Origin: Funneliformis mosseae | Lineage: Eukaryota; Glomeromycota; Glomeromycetes; Glomerales; Glomeraceae | Length of the DNA stretch: 39,971 nucleotides | Direction of reading: 5' to 3' | Assembly (NCBI GenBank): GCA_910592005.1 | Contig: CAJVPP010000217.1 | Coordinates: 1-39,971 of the forward strand | Shown here: positions 1-10,453 of the stretch, in pieces | How positions within the stretch are numbered: the first letter of the stretch is position 1 | How the letters are laid out: the number at the start of each line of letters is the position of its first letter | Notes under the pieces: generated by a model | The model's database searches: none | The model's input: the letters and a program-made list of their open reading frames with translations, nothing else | What the model was told of the DNA's origin: nothing | Made by a program: the position numbers and the translations under genes

Positions 1-440
1 AATAATTAATAATACACAGAAAAAAAAAGAAATGAAAATAATTAATGGCTTACCTTCGCTGTGGTGACGAGCCGGTCGGTTCCATTTCGAAGATTCCGTC
101 CGGTTTTTAACCAAAGCGGAGGCACCGATCGAACCTAAAAAATAAGAGAATAAACATTAAATATTAAAAAATAAAAAATAATTAATAATACACAGAAAAA
201 AAAAGAAATGAAAATAATTAATGGCTTACCTTCGCTGTGGTGACGAGCCGGTCAGTTCCATTTCGAAGATTCCGTCCGGTTTTTAGCCAAAGCGGAGGCA
301 CCGATCGTACCTAAAAAATAAGAGAATAAACATTAAATATTAAAAAAAAAAATATTTAATAATACACAGAAAAAAAAGAAATGAAAATAATCGATGGCTT
401 ACCTTCGCCGCAGTGATGAGCTGGTCAGTTCCGTTTCGAT
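1..440. repeat. ~175-bp tandem repeat, about 2.5 copies
   Basis: Three successive units begin at about 1, 177 and 351, a period of 174-176 bp. Each holds an A-rich spacer, the phrase AATGGCTTACCTTCGC, then a GC-richer core containing GAGCCGGTCGGTTCC and a tail ending CACCGATCG. The first two units differ at only a few bases; the third is truncated and diverged after about 430. A more diverged copy of the core lies at 4243-4320 (GTGACGAACCGGACGGG, then TCGATCTAACCTAAAA), so this is a dispersed family that also occurs in tandem. No ORF crosses it. The array may continue left of the window. Function unknown. Confidence 0.85.
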
Positions 441-2761
441 AGATTCCCATTCCCATCATACAGTTATTTCCAGATACCAATATAAAAAATAATCATATAA
501 AAATTTGATTAAGATTATAACACCCCAAAAATTTATTGCGTGTTTATAATTTTGCATACATTTTGAGTGAAACGATAATTTAGATAATGAAACTTTAAAT
601 GGGTAGGTATTTTGTTTTGCTCAAAGTGAGTCGAAAGCTAATTATGTATAACTCTTCTGTACCTTCTAAATAAATGATTACTCTAATATTCAACTATAAA
701 TTTGTAGACCTATTTTATCAACGACGGAATTGAAACTTTATGGTGTCAAAAATCAAAATAATTTTTTTTTATAATTGCAGGAAACTCTACAAAAGTCAGA
801 TAAAAAATAAATATTATGTATAATACTATTGGCAAACTTGATGTTTAGAAAGGATAATAAGTTTTAAAAATAACCTTTAACCGATTGAAATACTTTTACT
901 TTGTAAAAAAGCAATATTTTCTGAATTTCATGTTCATTATTATGATCGAACTAAATCGCTTATACATGAGATATTTTTAAAATAATCTTTTTATTATTAT
1001 TTTAAAATATTAAAGAAAAAAATATTGAATTATTATAATAACTATAAATTGCAAACTTAAAGATTTATAATTATAAGTTTTGAATCAAGATTTGGAGCTT
1101 ATCTTGATTCGAGCGAAATAATTTTTCGTGATGTGCAACTGGTAAAAATACATTATTATTACTCAAACTATATTTATAAGTTATCGAGTGATTTTATGAA
1201 GTTGACTTAAAATTATGAAGAGAAGTTCATTATAATCTCTTTCTCATCATTTATACCAAATTTTTTTAAAAAAATGGAATAACTACTCTTTGAGAACCAC
1301 GAAAAAAGGTAAATTTTACTTTTTTGTGATAAGCTTAATATGTAATTTAACAATTTTTATTTTAGGCGAATTATACATTTGAAAAACCTACTAACGAACT
1401 TATTAATATATTCATAGAAGACAACTTGTTTTATTTAATAAAAAAGAACAATTAATATGCTAAAAAACTTCATTTCAAGATAAAGCAACTTTTTAATGGT
1501 AATACATCTTCGATATTTTTTTTTATTTATTATCCTTAATTTTTTTTTTTTTGAAAATATAGATGAACGTACAACTATTAATACTGCAACAATACAAAAG
1601 ATTCATTTTGTTAACCACTAATGATATACAAAATTAACCACAAGAATTAAAAAACTAATTTCAAAAATTACAGCTGATAAAAATTTAATTAATTCTGTAT
1701 TCCTCATAGTTAAATTGATATTATGAAAAGAGAAAAAGTATAACTTATCTAACTACACGTTAGAAAAAGTTTTTTTGGAATAACCCCTTAGAAAAACAAT
1801 GTAAAATTATAAACTAATAAAATAATATAAATATTAAAACAAGTATTATTAATAGTTTATTTATTAGTGTAGCTAATGTGGAAGAATTTTTTTTCATAGT
1901 AACTACCTTTTTTTTAGCTTCTTTCTTCCAAAAAAAATCGTTTTTTAAAACTGATGTTTTTTCTGACTCATGATTATTTCAGAGATTATCATTTCTAATA
2001 ATCTCTAACAGTTATAAACGAACATGATAATGATAAGAAACTATACAAAACGTTTTCTTTCTCATACTACCGATCTATAACAAATATAGAAAAAGAAAAT
2101 CTCAGCCAAATATCTGATTATTCAATCATTTTTCAGATAAGGTTTACGAAACTCGAGCCATTATTTACATGCTTGATAATAATTTAATCTTTGATAAAAC
2201 ATCAACTAAATAAAGAATTTTAAAAGAAATGATTCATGCAATTTTTACAGCCTGCATAATCTAACTTTAGATTTTGCTTTATTTTTTCCGTAATGAGCGA
2301 CAATATAGTACGACCACTTTTATAAATCGTAATTTTATATTTAATTTTCGATTTAATTATTTTTAAGTTCATTTAGAAAGAGAAGTTAACAATGTAAACA
2401 AACTAACATTTTTTATTTTTATGCATTAATATCCTTATATTTTAACTTAAGGTTGATATATCTAAATTATATGCAAAGAATTTTTTATGGTTCGAACATG
2501 TTACAATTTAATTTCTTTTTTTTCTTTTCTTTTTTTTTTTTTATAAATTTACGCCAAAAAAACTTATTATTTTTCTATTTTCACAATAAAATGAAATCAT
2601 TTTTATTTTTTTCATTGATATATAATTATTAATTTATAATTATTTTTATTTTATTTCGTTTTTGTTTTTGATCATTATAAGTTCATTGTTAATCGAAATT
2701 TATTTTTATTAAAAAATTTGGCAACACTCACCCATTGCATTAATATCTTTTATACAATAAA
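441..2761. other. AT-rich intergenic DNA, no gene seen
   Basis: About 2.3 kb of AT-rich sequence with many stops in all frames and frequent T or A homopolymers (for example near 1540 and 2520). I see no convincing ORF, RNA gene or transposon end here. Confidence 0.6.
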
Positions 2762-3716
2762 ATGGCAGAAATGGCAGAGACTATATTAGCACTGTACAAG
2801 ATTATACCTGAATACGTTCTTGGTAGTCTCCCAGTCATTGCAATTATGGGAGATTCGCCCTATCGTAAATTTCGTGAAAAGATTATGTGATTGCTTAGGT
2901 GTCTTGGATGCCCTTTTGATGGACTCTTTCACTCCCTCAACGTTGGAGGTAATGAAGTATCCCGCTGCATATACTGGCTTTCAGAAAATAACTTTACAGT
3001 CGTGGAGTACACAAATAACGAAGAAGAAACAAATGACAAAGAAATCACAAAAGGAACCAAAATACAGACCTTTTGGATTTCATGCAATGAAACTAAATAT
3101 ATAAAAGAATATGTAGAATGATGCACGGCAAATGCATCCGTGCTATAAAGATTATCTTCATTGGTTTCAGCATATTACATTATGATCGGTTTAACGGCAG
3201 GATTTTCCATGGTTCAAGGAAAAATAGTTTGTGAAGGTTGGGCATATTTACCATTATTATTGTCTTAGATAATTCCAGCAATTTGGAGAAGAGGATTTTA
3301 CGGGATTCTAATAGTCAAAGATCCTAGCGATGTTTTTGACAAGATACAAATTATTGTGGATAACGATCCTAAAGATAAACTTAAATTTCATAAATGTGTA
3401 ACCATTACGATAATTAATAGTTTATCCTTGGATGATAGCACTTATCGTCTACTTTACACCCCTGGTTGGATATTTTTGTCGCAGCAAATATGTAACAGTA
3501 ATCACCTCCATCTGATCATTTAACAGTGCTTTGGCTTATTTTTGGCATATAAAAGGAGAAAGTGATTTAATCATGTCTGGGAAAGGGTGGTTACATGTTT
3601 GGTTTTTCACATGTAGTTTTATAGTAGCATATCTCTTGTTATTTTTAGGTATCTTTACCGGGTATAATACATTAGGGTTGATTTATTCGGGGATGCTTGT
3701 GATTTGTAGAGCATAG
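2762..3716 (+). pseudogene. Broken multi-pass membrane protein gene
   Basis: An ATG at 2762 opens a frame reading MAEMAETILALYKIIPEYV and ending at a TGA near 2890. The homology-like reading continues in other frames: a cysteine-containing segment at 2891-3121, a hydrophobic segment (GLTAGFSMVQGKIVCEGW) near 3190-3260, a segment with CNSN near 3490, and a final block at 3531-3716. That last block has a clear transmembrane helix (WFFTCSFIVAYLLLFLGIF) and a second hydrophobic stretch. Several stops and frameshifts separate the blocks, so this is a decayed copy. The hydrophobic pattern suggests a multi-pass membrane protein, probably of a lineage-specific family; I cannot name a function. Introns could explain some frame changes but not all the stops. 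Confidence 0.5.
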
Positions 3717-4679
3717 GATGCTATTAAGACTTTTTCCTTGGATTCAAATTAAAGGGTCGAAAAACTAAGAGAAAAAAATTTGCCAGAGCCCTGGGAATTT
3801 ACAATCAGAAATTTGTATATTTTGTATATTTATATCGCAGATTTATATATTTTATCTCTATTTATCTGCAATTTGTAAAATAAAAACTGTATACCTTCAA
3901 TCTATCAACGAAGCAACGTTGCATAATCATATGATTCACTTACCAAATTTTGTGATCACCATTATTTTTTTTTAACATTATATACAGTTCATGCCATATA
4001 GTTGTTGGTGTCAGGTGATACCATTTTATAACCGTTCCCAAAAAATAATAGTGAAAATAATAAAATAAAAGAATAATGCATTAAATAAATAATTTTAGTC
4101 ACCAGTTTTCGCCACTGATCAAAAATTCTTCAAAAATTCAGTCTGAACTCGCTTAAGAAAAAAAAATAAAACAATCAAATAAATGGTAATCAGAACTAAT
4201 TATCAAAATAAGAAAAGAAAAAATCAATAATCAAAAAAAAAATTACCTTTGTGACGAACCGGACGGGTTTCGTTTTAAAATTTTAGCCTAAGATAGGGAA
4301 TCGATCTAACCTAAAATAAAATCAATAATCAATAAAAAAAAGAATTTTAGTCAGCATACCATTCAATTTGAAAAAAAAAATCGCCAAAAATTAGAAAAAA
4401 ATAAAAATAAAAAATCGCAATCGCGATATAAAAATAAAAAAATAAAAAAAAATGAAATAGACCAGGGGAAATAAAAAAGAAAAAAAATAAAAGAAAAAAT
4501 ATTAAAATAAAAAAAGAACGAAACCCAAAAATCAAAATCAAAAAAAATCACAATAATAAAAAATTAAGCATTAAAAAAATAATTAAAAAAATCAAAATTA
4601 AAATCAAAAAATTTATTAAAAAACATTGCGCGCTATTATTAAAAATTAATAAAATATTAAAGCTGGCCCCTGGCCGGCA
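3717..4679. repeat. A-rich low-complexity DNA with a diverged repeat copy
   Basis: About 3780-4020 is ordinary AT-rich sequence. From about 4040 to 4640 the plus strand is dominated by A runs broken by T, C and G (poly-AAAAT/AAAAATC type). At 4243-4320 lies a diverged copy of the repeat core seen at 1-440. The long minus-strand Phe-rich reading frames here are translations of the A-rich tract and not genes. Confidence 0.6.
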
Positions 4680-4940
4680 ATGACCATGGATCTAGTTGTC
4701 AAGGATAAGATATCTATCCAGAATAATTTAAACTATTTATTTTCAAACGTAAATGCATTTATGATTAACTATTTAATAAATCGTAGTATTGTAAACCAAA
4801 AGATTTCATTTCTCACAAATTGTTTTGGAAACTTACAGGTTTTAAATGTGTGGATAATAACAAATTATTACTATAAATATTTATCTCAAGAACAACGAAA
4901 TATGATCTTAAATGTCCTGATGAAAGCATCGCAAACCTAA
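4680..4940 (+). CDS. Small hypothetical ORF, possibly a gene fragment
   Basis: An 86-codon frame from an ATG at 4680 to a TAA at 4940. It contains a plausible amphipathic region (FLTNCFGNLQVLNVWIIT) and a polar C-terminus. I do not recognise it. In another frame directly downstream, 4940-5009 reads a proline- and serine-bearing stretch (KSLPPFHAQLDPN) that runs straight into the Tc1 element starting at 5010. The element may therefore have landed in the 3' part of an older coding sequence. No intron signals support a longer model. It may be spurious. Confidence 0.25.
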   Translation: MTMDLVVKDKISIQNNLNYLFSNVNAFMINYLINRSIVNQKISFLTNCFGNLQVLNVWIITNYYYKYLSQEQRNMILNVLMKASQT

Positions 4941-5009
4941 GAGATCTACAAGTGAATCACTACTAATTAAATCATTACCACCTTTTCATGCGCAGCTTGA
5001 TCCTAATTA

Positions 5010-5235
5010 CAGTGACTTCCAAAATTATTGTTCCATTTCATTTAAAATTTTTAAATCGTGATATTCGCATAATTAAGTAAAAACAACACCAAAAATTTAG
5101 CTAATTCTAAAGGTTATGACTTCATTTTTAATATATTTAAATTTGGTTAATACTTTATTTGTGGCTTTTTAAAAAATTTCTTGTTATGTATTTTTTTCGT
5201 GGAACAATACTTTTGGCATTTAAAAATAAACAAAA
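5010..5235 (+). repeat. Tc1 left terminal inverted repeat, ~220 bp
   Basis: Matches the reverse complement of 6430-6656 at roughly three quarters of positions over the full length, with the best conserved blocks at the two extremities. The outer end carries TTATTGTTCCA (about 5026-5036). The inner end carries the same box in inverted orientation, TGGAACAATACTTTTGGC (about 5199-5220). A paired transposase-binding site in each arm recalls the IR/DR layout of Sleeping Beauty-type elements, except that the two boxes face each other. Confidence 0.85.
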
Positions 5236-5340
5236 TAAAATGGTGATCGTGTAACGCGTTTTACACATATAAATAAAATAAATTTGTAGATCAGTTTGTA
5301 CGACTTTCTTTGGGATTTTCTTTTTTTTTTTAGTATAATT

Positions 5341-6366
5341 ATGAAGCCGATTCCGTTTCATCAAAGGGAACGTATTTTTTCTCTCACTCAAGAGGGAATA
5401 CCAAGTCATACGATAGCTTCTCGCGAAAATGTTAGTCATTCTTCTGTAATTAGAATCAAAAAAATAAAAGAAAAAACAGGTTCTTTTGATACTATACCAA
5501 GACCAGGCTGCCCAAAAATACTTACGGAATGTCATGATCGAAATGTTACTAGGCTTATTAAGTCATGTGAATGTTCAAATGCAATCCAAGTTCAAAAAAA
5601 TTTAATTTCCAACGAAAATATTATTGTTTCTACAAATACAATTCGATGCTCATTAAAAAGGCAAGGTCTTGCAGCTAAAGTTAAAAAGAAAAAGCCATTG
5701 CTTCTAAAACGACATAGAATTGCTCAAAAAAACTTTGCTAAAAAGTATCGTGATTGGACTACAGAAGATTGGTAAAGGGTAGTGTGGTCAGATGAGAGTA
5801 AATTTCTAATTTTTGGTTCAGATGGAAGGGAATGGTGTTGGAGAGATCCAAAATTACCTTTGCAACCACAACATATTAAGCTGACTGTAAAATTTGGTGG
5901 AGGTTCTGTAATGATATGGGGTTGTATGGGTGCATTTGGTGTAGGAAAGTACTGTAAAATTGATGGAAGAATGGATGGAGAGTTATATCGAAAGATTTTG
6001 GCAGATGAATTCATGAGAACCCTTAGCGAATGTGATTTAAATGTAGATGATGTCATTTTTTAACAGGATAATGACCCAAAACATACAGCAAAAAAGACAT
6101 ACGAATGGTTTGATAGTAATAATGTTAAGATTTTGGATTGGCCATTACAATCACTGAACTTAAATCCTATCGAACATCTGTGGAACGAAATTGATCGTCA
6201 ATTGCGGTAGCTTCCTGATAATATTACTAGTGCAGAAGATCTATGGAATAAGATACAACTGATATAGAATCAAATGGATACTGACTTTTGTTTGAAACTA
6301 ATTGATACAATGCCACAAAGAATTAAAGATGTATTTAAGGCTAATGGAGGATATACAAAGTGGTAA
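5341..6366 (+). pseudogene. Tc1-type DD34E transposase with four in-frame stops
   Basis: A single frame of 342 codons runs from ATG 5341 (MKPIPFHQRERIF) to TAA 6364-6366, the usual Tc1 transposase length. The N-terminal ~120 residues hold the paired helix-turn-helix DNA-binding region (GIPSHTIASRENVSHSSV). The catalytic triad is visible: D in WSDESKF (about 5790), D in QDNDPKH (about 6064) and E in NPIEHLW (about 6170). There are 34 residues between the last two, so DD34E. Stops interrupt the frame at 5773 (TAA), 6061 (TAA, where Tc1 relatives usually have Gln before QDN), 6208 (TAG) and 6265 (TAG). No frameshift occurs in the whole length. Family knowledge: cut-and-paste transposase acting on its own inverted repeats. 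An ORF start at 5296 is possible but 5341 fits the family. Confidence 0.92.
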
Positions 6367-6429
6367 TAATATATTAAAAAAAATTTGAGGTGTAGTAGGT
6401 TAGCAACAAATCAAAGAATTTTATGTAAT

Positions 6430-6656
6430 TAGTTTATTCTTTATATATGCCAAAAGTATTGTTCTACGAAAAAAATATATAACGTGAAATTTTTTAAAAA
6501 TTTACAAATAAAGTATCAATTAAATTTAAATATATTAAAAATAAAGTCACAGACTTTAAAATTGTTTAAATTTTCAATTTTATTATTATTTAATTGCATG
6601 GGTATTATGATTTGAAAATTTTAAACGAAGTGGAACAATAATTATGGACGTCACTG
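6430..6656 (-). repeat. Tc1 right terminal inverted repeat, ~220 bp
   Basis: Reverse-complement partner of 5010-5235. The outer box GTGGAACAATAATTATGGACG lies at about 6630-6650 and the inner box GCCAAAAGTATTGTTC at about 6449-6464. Conserved AT blocks such as TTTAAATATATTAAAAATAAAG lie between them. Confidence 0.85.
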
Positions 6657-6712
6657 TATGTATGTATAGAAGCGAAGTTCTCACTATGAGTTCTTATATT
6701 TAGGAAAATAAG

Positions 6713-6990
6713 ATGTCTTTCAGCGAAAAAAATAATATTATTAGTCTTAACTTCTGCTACTGTAATGCTAAAAATAAAAATATACTTTTCATAATAAAGA
6801 TTTTTAAGGATAAAAAAGTCTCAGATCTTGAAGTAAAAGTAAAAAAGAAGCTGGGGTTAATCAATCATAATGATTTTCTCTGTCAAATTTATCCTAAAGA
6901 GAAGCCTATGTGAACAAAAGATAGGATTTTCTCCTATTTTAATAGGACACCTGATGATGAAGACCGTATCCATATCTAAATTCTCCTCCT
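6713..6990 (+). pseudogene. Crinkler (CRN) N-terminal domain relic
   Basis: The frame from ATG 6713 reads IISLNFCYCNAKNKNILF and FIIKIFKDKKVSDLEVKVKK, the layout of the ubiquitin-like N-terminal domain of fungal Crinklers (a short strand, a valine/isoleucine strand, then a lysine-rich helix). It stops at TGA 6911-6913. In a second frame the reading continues as TPDDEDRIHI before another stop, which resembles the end of that domain. The C-terminal effector part does not follow directly; a separate SAM/crinkler-associated relic starts about 220 bp downstream. The family name rests on remembered similarity to Rhizophagus Crinklers. The copy appears non-functional. Confidence 0.55.
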
Positions 6991-7207
6991 TAATGGAAAT
7001 TAAGAAATTTTTTATCTATATTTATGTAATAGCAATATAGTTGTAATTTTTATGTATTGTAGGTTGGTTTCTGGCAATATTTTTTTATTTCTTAAATAAA
7101 GTATACATTATGTTCTTATCATAAATCTTGAAAAAGTCACGTGTAATGATGTAATATAATCACCTGATAATCCTGTATTACATTTTAATTGTATATATAT
7201 TGGATAA

Positions 7208-8551
7208 ATGCATTATGAATCAATACAAAAAAAATCTATTATTTCTTTCCAAGCGCTAAAACCAAAATACTTTTATATCCATAAATCAGCTTTACCTGTA
7301 ATTGTAGTCAAGTGCATATTTTTTTGCAAGCACAAACTCACATATATAAAAGTTATATCTTCACAAACCTCTACACCTTTTTCTTCAAGTTCAATAACGA
7401 AAGAAATTTCTTCTCAAATAATGTCAGACATGGTTAAGGATTTTAATACAGAGGAGCTTATCGATTATTTGGGGAGGAAAGATCTGAAGCTTAAAGAGTC
7501 TCACTTTAAAATTTTATGAAAGGAAAAAATCATCAGTTGCTCTTTTCTCAAATTAACTGAAGAAAAACTTGAATGTTATGGTATGAAAGGAGAACCTGCA
7601 ACAATTTTTGTAGAATTCATTGAAAGTCTTAGCCAGAAATTACGAAACTACTCTTCACTTAAAACTCTTGATGACTTGAAAGAAATGTTACATAGAAATA
7701 AGATCAATAGAGAAGATATAACAAACATCAAACAGTTTACTCCTGGTAAGTGATTAATAAATTTTTTAGAACTGACTAGTTATGCTAATCTTATTTTTTT
7801 TCCGCAGTCTTCGAGGAAATTAATTGATGATGATAAGGCTTTTGATCATTGTATAGATGATATAATTCTAAAATTATCTAATGTGAAAAGCATGACTGAT
7901 GCTAACAAGATAACATGCTGTGAATTTATTTTAGCAATATTACATGTGTCCATCACTATAGCTAAAAACCTTACCTCTCAAGATATATTCATAGGTTTGC
8001 AAAAAGATATTTCTGGTGAAGATGCGACAGGCTGAGTGGACTACACAATCAAAAGTCTAAAAGAGTTTTTCTGTATCATCAAAGGGAAACCACGTAATAT
8101 TAAAATTAGATATGCTTAAGTAAGTCTGCTTATCCTCCTAGTATATTGTTTTTAATGAGAACAATTACAACCAAAGGCGTTCAGACAAAGGATGATGTAT
8201 TTTATCTTTTAGAATCTGACACAACTTGAAAATGCATTCTAAACAAATAAGAAAAAATGAACTGCGAATCAAGCATTTAATGAAGATTACTTTGACTATC
8301 TTTATGACATTGTGACTATAGAGGCAGAGTGACATTTTATTATATATACTCCAGACGGTATTTACTATACAAGTAGTAGTGAATACCAGATTAATCTCAT
8401 GAAATCTGCCATCAAAGAAGATTTTGAATTACTTCGAAGCAATGTGAAAAGGGTAATAGGTATAATTGTTGGACTATTAAAAGATAGGGTTAGTGTTAGT
8501 AGTTCCCCAACTAGCAAGAGGGTCAGAATTGAAAAAATTATCAAAAAATAA
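7208..8551 (+). pseudogene. SAM-domain/crinkler-associated family protein, decayed
   Basis: Starts ATG 7208. Residues ~75-160 read FNTEELIDYLGRKDLKL and LTEEKLECYGMKGEPA, a SAM-like fold (helix, DL..LTEE.L..YG..G..A). A following helix (FSSYKT-like, YSSLKTLDDLKEMLHRN) and the segment SGEDATG*VDYTIKSL match the expanded Rhizophagus family often called crinkler-family protein. The terminal block at 8400-8551 (IIVGLLKDRVSVSSSPTSKR) is the family's usual C-terminus. Breaks: TGA at 7517-7519 where arginine is expected, TGA at 8033-8035 (again arginine expected), TGA at 8330-8332 (tryptophan expected), and several frame changes around 8110-8290. Many breaks fit C-to-T or G-to-A change at CGA and TGG codons. 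Its 3' flank (8570-8640) matches that of the fragment at 9760-9946. Confidence 0.65.
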
Positions 8552-8930
8552 TAGCATAGATGTTATGTATATATCATAGGTGCAGTCCTGATCTTGTATT
8601 TATTTTTCACATGTATTAATGTGTGTGTGTCAGAAAAATAAAATCTTAAAATTATTGATATTTATTATTGAAAAATACTTTATCAAAAAGTTAAACCAAA
8701 TTCTAGAAAAGAATAAAAGACCAATTTAACTAGTAATTAACTTTTATGTTTTGTAGACTTATGAATAGTGTTGGGAAAAAACAAAATTCATACATTTGTC
8801 TTCCAACTACTTAACCAGCTAGTTTTTCCAAATCCTGAAAGCAAAGATGGAAATGTACTAATGTTTTGAAATGTCACAATTCTTTCTATGATGATTATAG
8901 TCTGAGGTATGGACATACCCTCTTCCACAT

Positions 8931-9380
8931 TCACCATTTTTTTTTCTTCAGAATAAATCCATCAATTTCCTTAATTAATTCTCCAATTTTCTCATCCCTA
9001 TCTTTAATAGCATTATTCATATCAATCCTTATAGATTCAAGATCTCTTTCAATAGGTTCATTAGTTACAGTCTTTTGATCTTTGGACAAGAATTCCTTGC
9101 TTTCAGAGGAAGTTGATGAATCAACTGATATCTGTATAAAGTAGGTTAGTAATTATTGAATTTCGAAATCGCACAAATTATTATCACTAAAGGAATATTA
9201 CCTTTATTTCTTTCACTCCATTTCATCCTTCTTTACTTGGAATTTGAAGTTGCTTGTTTTTGGCAACTCCTCAGCTAATTCGACAAGTTTCTTTGCTAGT
9301 CCTAGACCTAAAGCACTTTCAAGAGATTTAGCATCGCCAAAGATCTGAAGGACTTGACAATTCTCAGCTTTTTCGTTCAT
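8931..9380 (-). pseudogene. Two-exon hypothetical gene fragment
   Basis: On the minus strand an ATG at 9380 opens a frame reading CQVLQIFGDAKSLESALGLG and AKKLVELAEELPKTSNF. It meets a TGA near 9218. A likely intron follows (donor GTAATATTCC near 9203, acceptor TTTATACAG near 9133). It leads into a second block with SSTSSESKEFLSKDQ and a charged helical stretch (RDEKIGELIKEIDGF) ending at TGA 8931-8933. The composition suggests a soluble helical protein. I do not recognise a family. It sits antisense between two crinkler-associated relics, and the stop before the donor suggests decay. Confidence 0.35.
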
Positions 9381-9757
9381 TATTTCGACTATAGGAAGAT
9401 ATTTTCACCAGGCATGACTAATCAGTAATACAATTATTTTTCAAATTGTGAAAAACACTATTAGTATCGTGTTTTTGTCGTAATATATTTGCCATATTTT
9501 ACTCGAAGGTTTATTACATAAGTTCGAATTAATACATCTGATTTATATGTGTAGATCGATCGAACTAATCGAAAATGGAAATTGTGCGATTGGGTGGGTT
9601 AGAATCTATGATTTACAGATCCTCAGATAAACGGTATATTTTACTGACATTAGCGCACGTGTATAGGCTAATCACACATTAATCCGGAATTAGTGGTACG
9701 TGTGAAAAAAAAAGACACACCCACGTGTTTTACAAGAAATAAATGGAAAATTTTACA

Positions 9758-9946
9758 GGCGACTAAGGCACCTTTTAGCATAGAATTTACCGAAGAAGCT
9801 TTGGATGAGAAGTCTGAAGAATACCAAACATTGCGTAAGGGTTTTTAGGCATGATCATTGGCTTATTGGAAGATAGAGCATGTGTGGAGGACAAATCGGA
9901 AAGAAAAAGGCTAGAATAGAGGAATATCGTTCGAAAAAATTGGATG
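9758..9946 (+). pseudogene. 3'-terminal fragment of a second SAM/crinkler gene
   Basis: Reads FSIEFTEEALDEKSEEYQ, then after a stop and frame change GMIIGLLEDRACVEDKSERK, and after another one-base shift ARIEEYRSKK. This is the C-terminal end of the same family as 7208-8551 (compare IIVGLLKDRVSVSS there). The downstream flank (GGGCAGAGTCCCGAAC then TTGTATTTATTTTTCGC) parallels 8580-8620 (TGCAGTCCTGATC then TTGTATTTATTTTTCAC), so the two relics share a 3' untranslated region and are duplicates. Only the last ~60 codons remain. Confidence 0.6.
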
Positions 9947-10453
9947 TATATTACATAGACGTCATGTATCGCGGGCAGAGTCCCGAACTTTGTATTTATT
10001 TTTCGCATGTATTAATAAAAAAAATTTTCTTGGCTTTTTCCGAATCCGCGCGGTCCCGGAAATCTAATACCTACTTTTTTCTTTGCATTTTTCTATGACG
10101 GCCCTCACGCAAATTTGCTAGCAGAATGGACTTTGTCATGTACTACAGGCAAAATTTATTTCTGTATTAACAAAAGTTTTCTTGATTTTCTTGACAAAAA
10201 GCACATGAATTTTTTTTCACGTGGTCGCATGATTTTTATTTTTCTTAGAAAATGGCTGTATGATTACAAAAAAAGCATTGAATAAAGCTATAAAATAAAA
10301 AATGTCAAGGGCACATCTCATGTAAAAAAATAAAGGACGTCATAATAATAACCAACCGGAGTAAATTCGAAGAATGATTCTAAAACCACGAAGATCACAC
10401 CAATCAGAAAGATCAATGGCAAAACGTGTACTTTTTATAGTGAAACGCCCAGA
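9947..10453. other. Intergenic DNA between relics
   Basis: Holds the 3' flank of the crinkler fragment up to about 10020 and then unannotated sequence with a somewhat higher GC patch (TCCGCGCGGTCCCGG near 10043). No gene, RNA or transposon end is evident. Confidence 0.5.

Larger units (their letters stand above)
5010..6656 (+). mobile_element. Tc1/mariner element, complete, 1647 bp
   Basis: The element starts CAGTGACTTCC at 5010 and ends GGACGTCACTG at 6656. TA dinucleotides lie immediately outside at 5008-5009 and 6657-6658, the expected Tc1/mariner target-site duplication. The ends are long inverted repeats of about 220 bp (5010-5235 against 6430-6656). Length, TA duplication and a DD34E transposase frame inside fit the Tc1 group. 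The transposase is broken by nonsense codons, so the copy is non-autonomous, but both ends look intact and could be mobilised in trans. Confidence 0.93.

Noticed and set aside
1..440. CRISPR array
   Set aside because: The repeats are about 175 bp, contiguous and nearly identical throughout, with no short-repeat/unique-spacer alternation, and the DNA is eukaryotic.
4347..4551. Two overlapping minus-strand Phe-rich ORFs that look like membrane proteins
   Set aside because: They translate a low-complexity A-rich tract; both frames give similar poly-Phe sequence.
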